Below, piece by piece: positions 6,566-6,734 of a stretch of 6,734 bases of DNA. The stretch's first letter is position 1. Each line of letters opens with the position of its first letter. Under the pieces are notes generated by a model. That model had not been told where the DNA came from and searched no databases. It saw nothing but the letters and a program-made list of their open reading frames with translations. The DNA comes from CAYZEZ01 sp964477295 (lineage in GTDB: Bacteria > Bacteroidota > Bacteroidia > Bacteroidales > SM23-62), in contig CAYZEZ010000260.1 of NCBI GenBank assembly GCA_964477295.1, positions 1 through 6,734 of the forward strand, given 5' to 3'. The translations under genes and the position numbers were made by a program.

Positions 6566-6734
6566 ATGAGTAGAATAAACAGAAGAAACTTTATCAAATC
6601 AACCATGCTGGGGGCTGCAGGCGCTGCAGTCGCTGGTGGGCAATTGCATGCCGGAACAGGATTGCCGGTCGATGAAAAACCTTTTATTACCAGAACCCTG
6701 GGCAGAACAGGTATTGAGTTGCCGGTGATCAGCA
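6566..6734 (+). CDS. Second Tat-signal aldo/keto reductase, partial (N-terminus only)
   Basis: The first 56 codons of a paralogue of the preceding reductase; the gene continues past the right edge. INRRNFIKSTMLGAAGAAVAGG (residues 4-25) is a twin-arginine signal aligned with that of its neighbour. After a variable linker, KPFITRTLGRTGIELPVIS matches KPVITRTLGKTGLEMPVIS in the first protein, the start of the aldo/keto reductase barrel. The two sequences differ most in the linker, so the duplication is not very recent. The ATG at 6566 has no clear Shine-Dalgarno sequence, only AT-rich DNA, which is common in Bacteroidota. With a 60-bp gap and no clear terminator before it, it is probably co-transcribed with the first reductase. 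Whether it also carries iron-sulfur motifs cannot be seen. Confidence 0.88.
   Translation, partial: MSRINRRNFIKSTMLGAAGAAVAGGQLHAGTGLPVDEKPFITRTLGRTGIELPVIS

Noticed and set aside
6614..6630. CTGCAG repeated around GCG in the second reductase
   Set aside because: It encodes the alanine-rich part of the Tat signal; repeated GCT/GCA alanine codons explain it.

Overview
The window looks like chromosomal DNA from a member of the Bacteroidota, probably the Bacteroidales/Marinilabiliales side, though the order is a guess. Three things point there. The first is a large FtsX/MacB-type ABC permease of the duplicated-domain kind common in that phylum. The second is its pairing with an NtrC-type response regulator and an NtrY-like kinase. 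The third is weak Shine-Dalgarno sequences together with a TAnnTTTG-like promoter element. I see no tRNA, rRNA, CRISPR array, transposase or integrase, and no sign of recent transfer.

Layout: 1-2239 (minus strand) is the N-terminal ~746 codons of an ABC transporter permease whose C-terminus lies beyond the left edge. 2240-2459 is a divergent regulatory region. 2460-3833 (plus) encodes a sigma-54-dependent response regulator. 3823-5160 (plus) encodes its sensor kinase and overlaps the regulator gene by 11 bp. 5161-5311 is a spacer with small inverted and direct repeats. 5312-6505 (plus) encodes a Tat-signal aldo/keto reductase with two CxxCxxCxxxC clusters. After a 60-bp spacer a paralogous reductase starts at 6566 and runs off the right edge.

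The centre of interest is the 220-bp divergent region. It holds two dyads of the form GTCCA-N4-TGGAC exactly 22 bp apart, that is, two helical turns. On the permease side lies a sigma-54-like element (TGGCA ... TTGG) about 100-120 bp from the dyads, which is normal enhancer spacing for an NtrC-type activator. On the regulator side, the second dyad falls between the -33-like and -7-like elements of a candidate housekeeping promoter. The simplest model, which is inference, is that the phosphorylated regulator binds the tandem dyads, activates the permease through sigma-54 and represses its own operon. The kinase has two membrane helices joined by only about seven residues, so it has almost no external sensor domain. 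This recalls intramembrane-sensing kinases that work with FtsX-like permeases in Firmicutes Bce modules.

The two reductases have no visible functional link to the two-component/permease unit. They carry twin-arginine signals and appear to be a tandem duplication.
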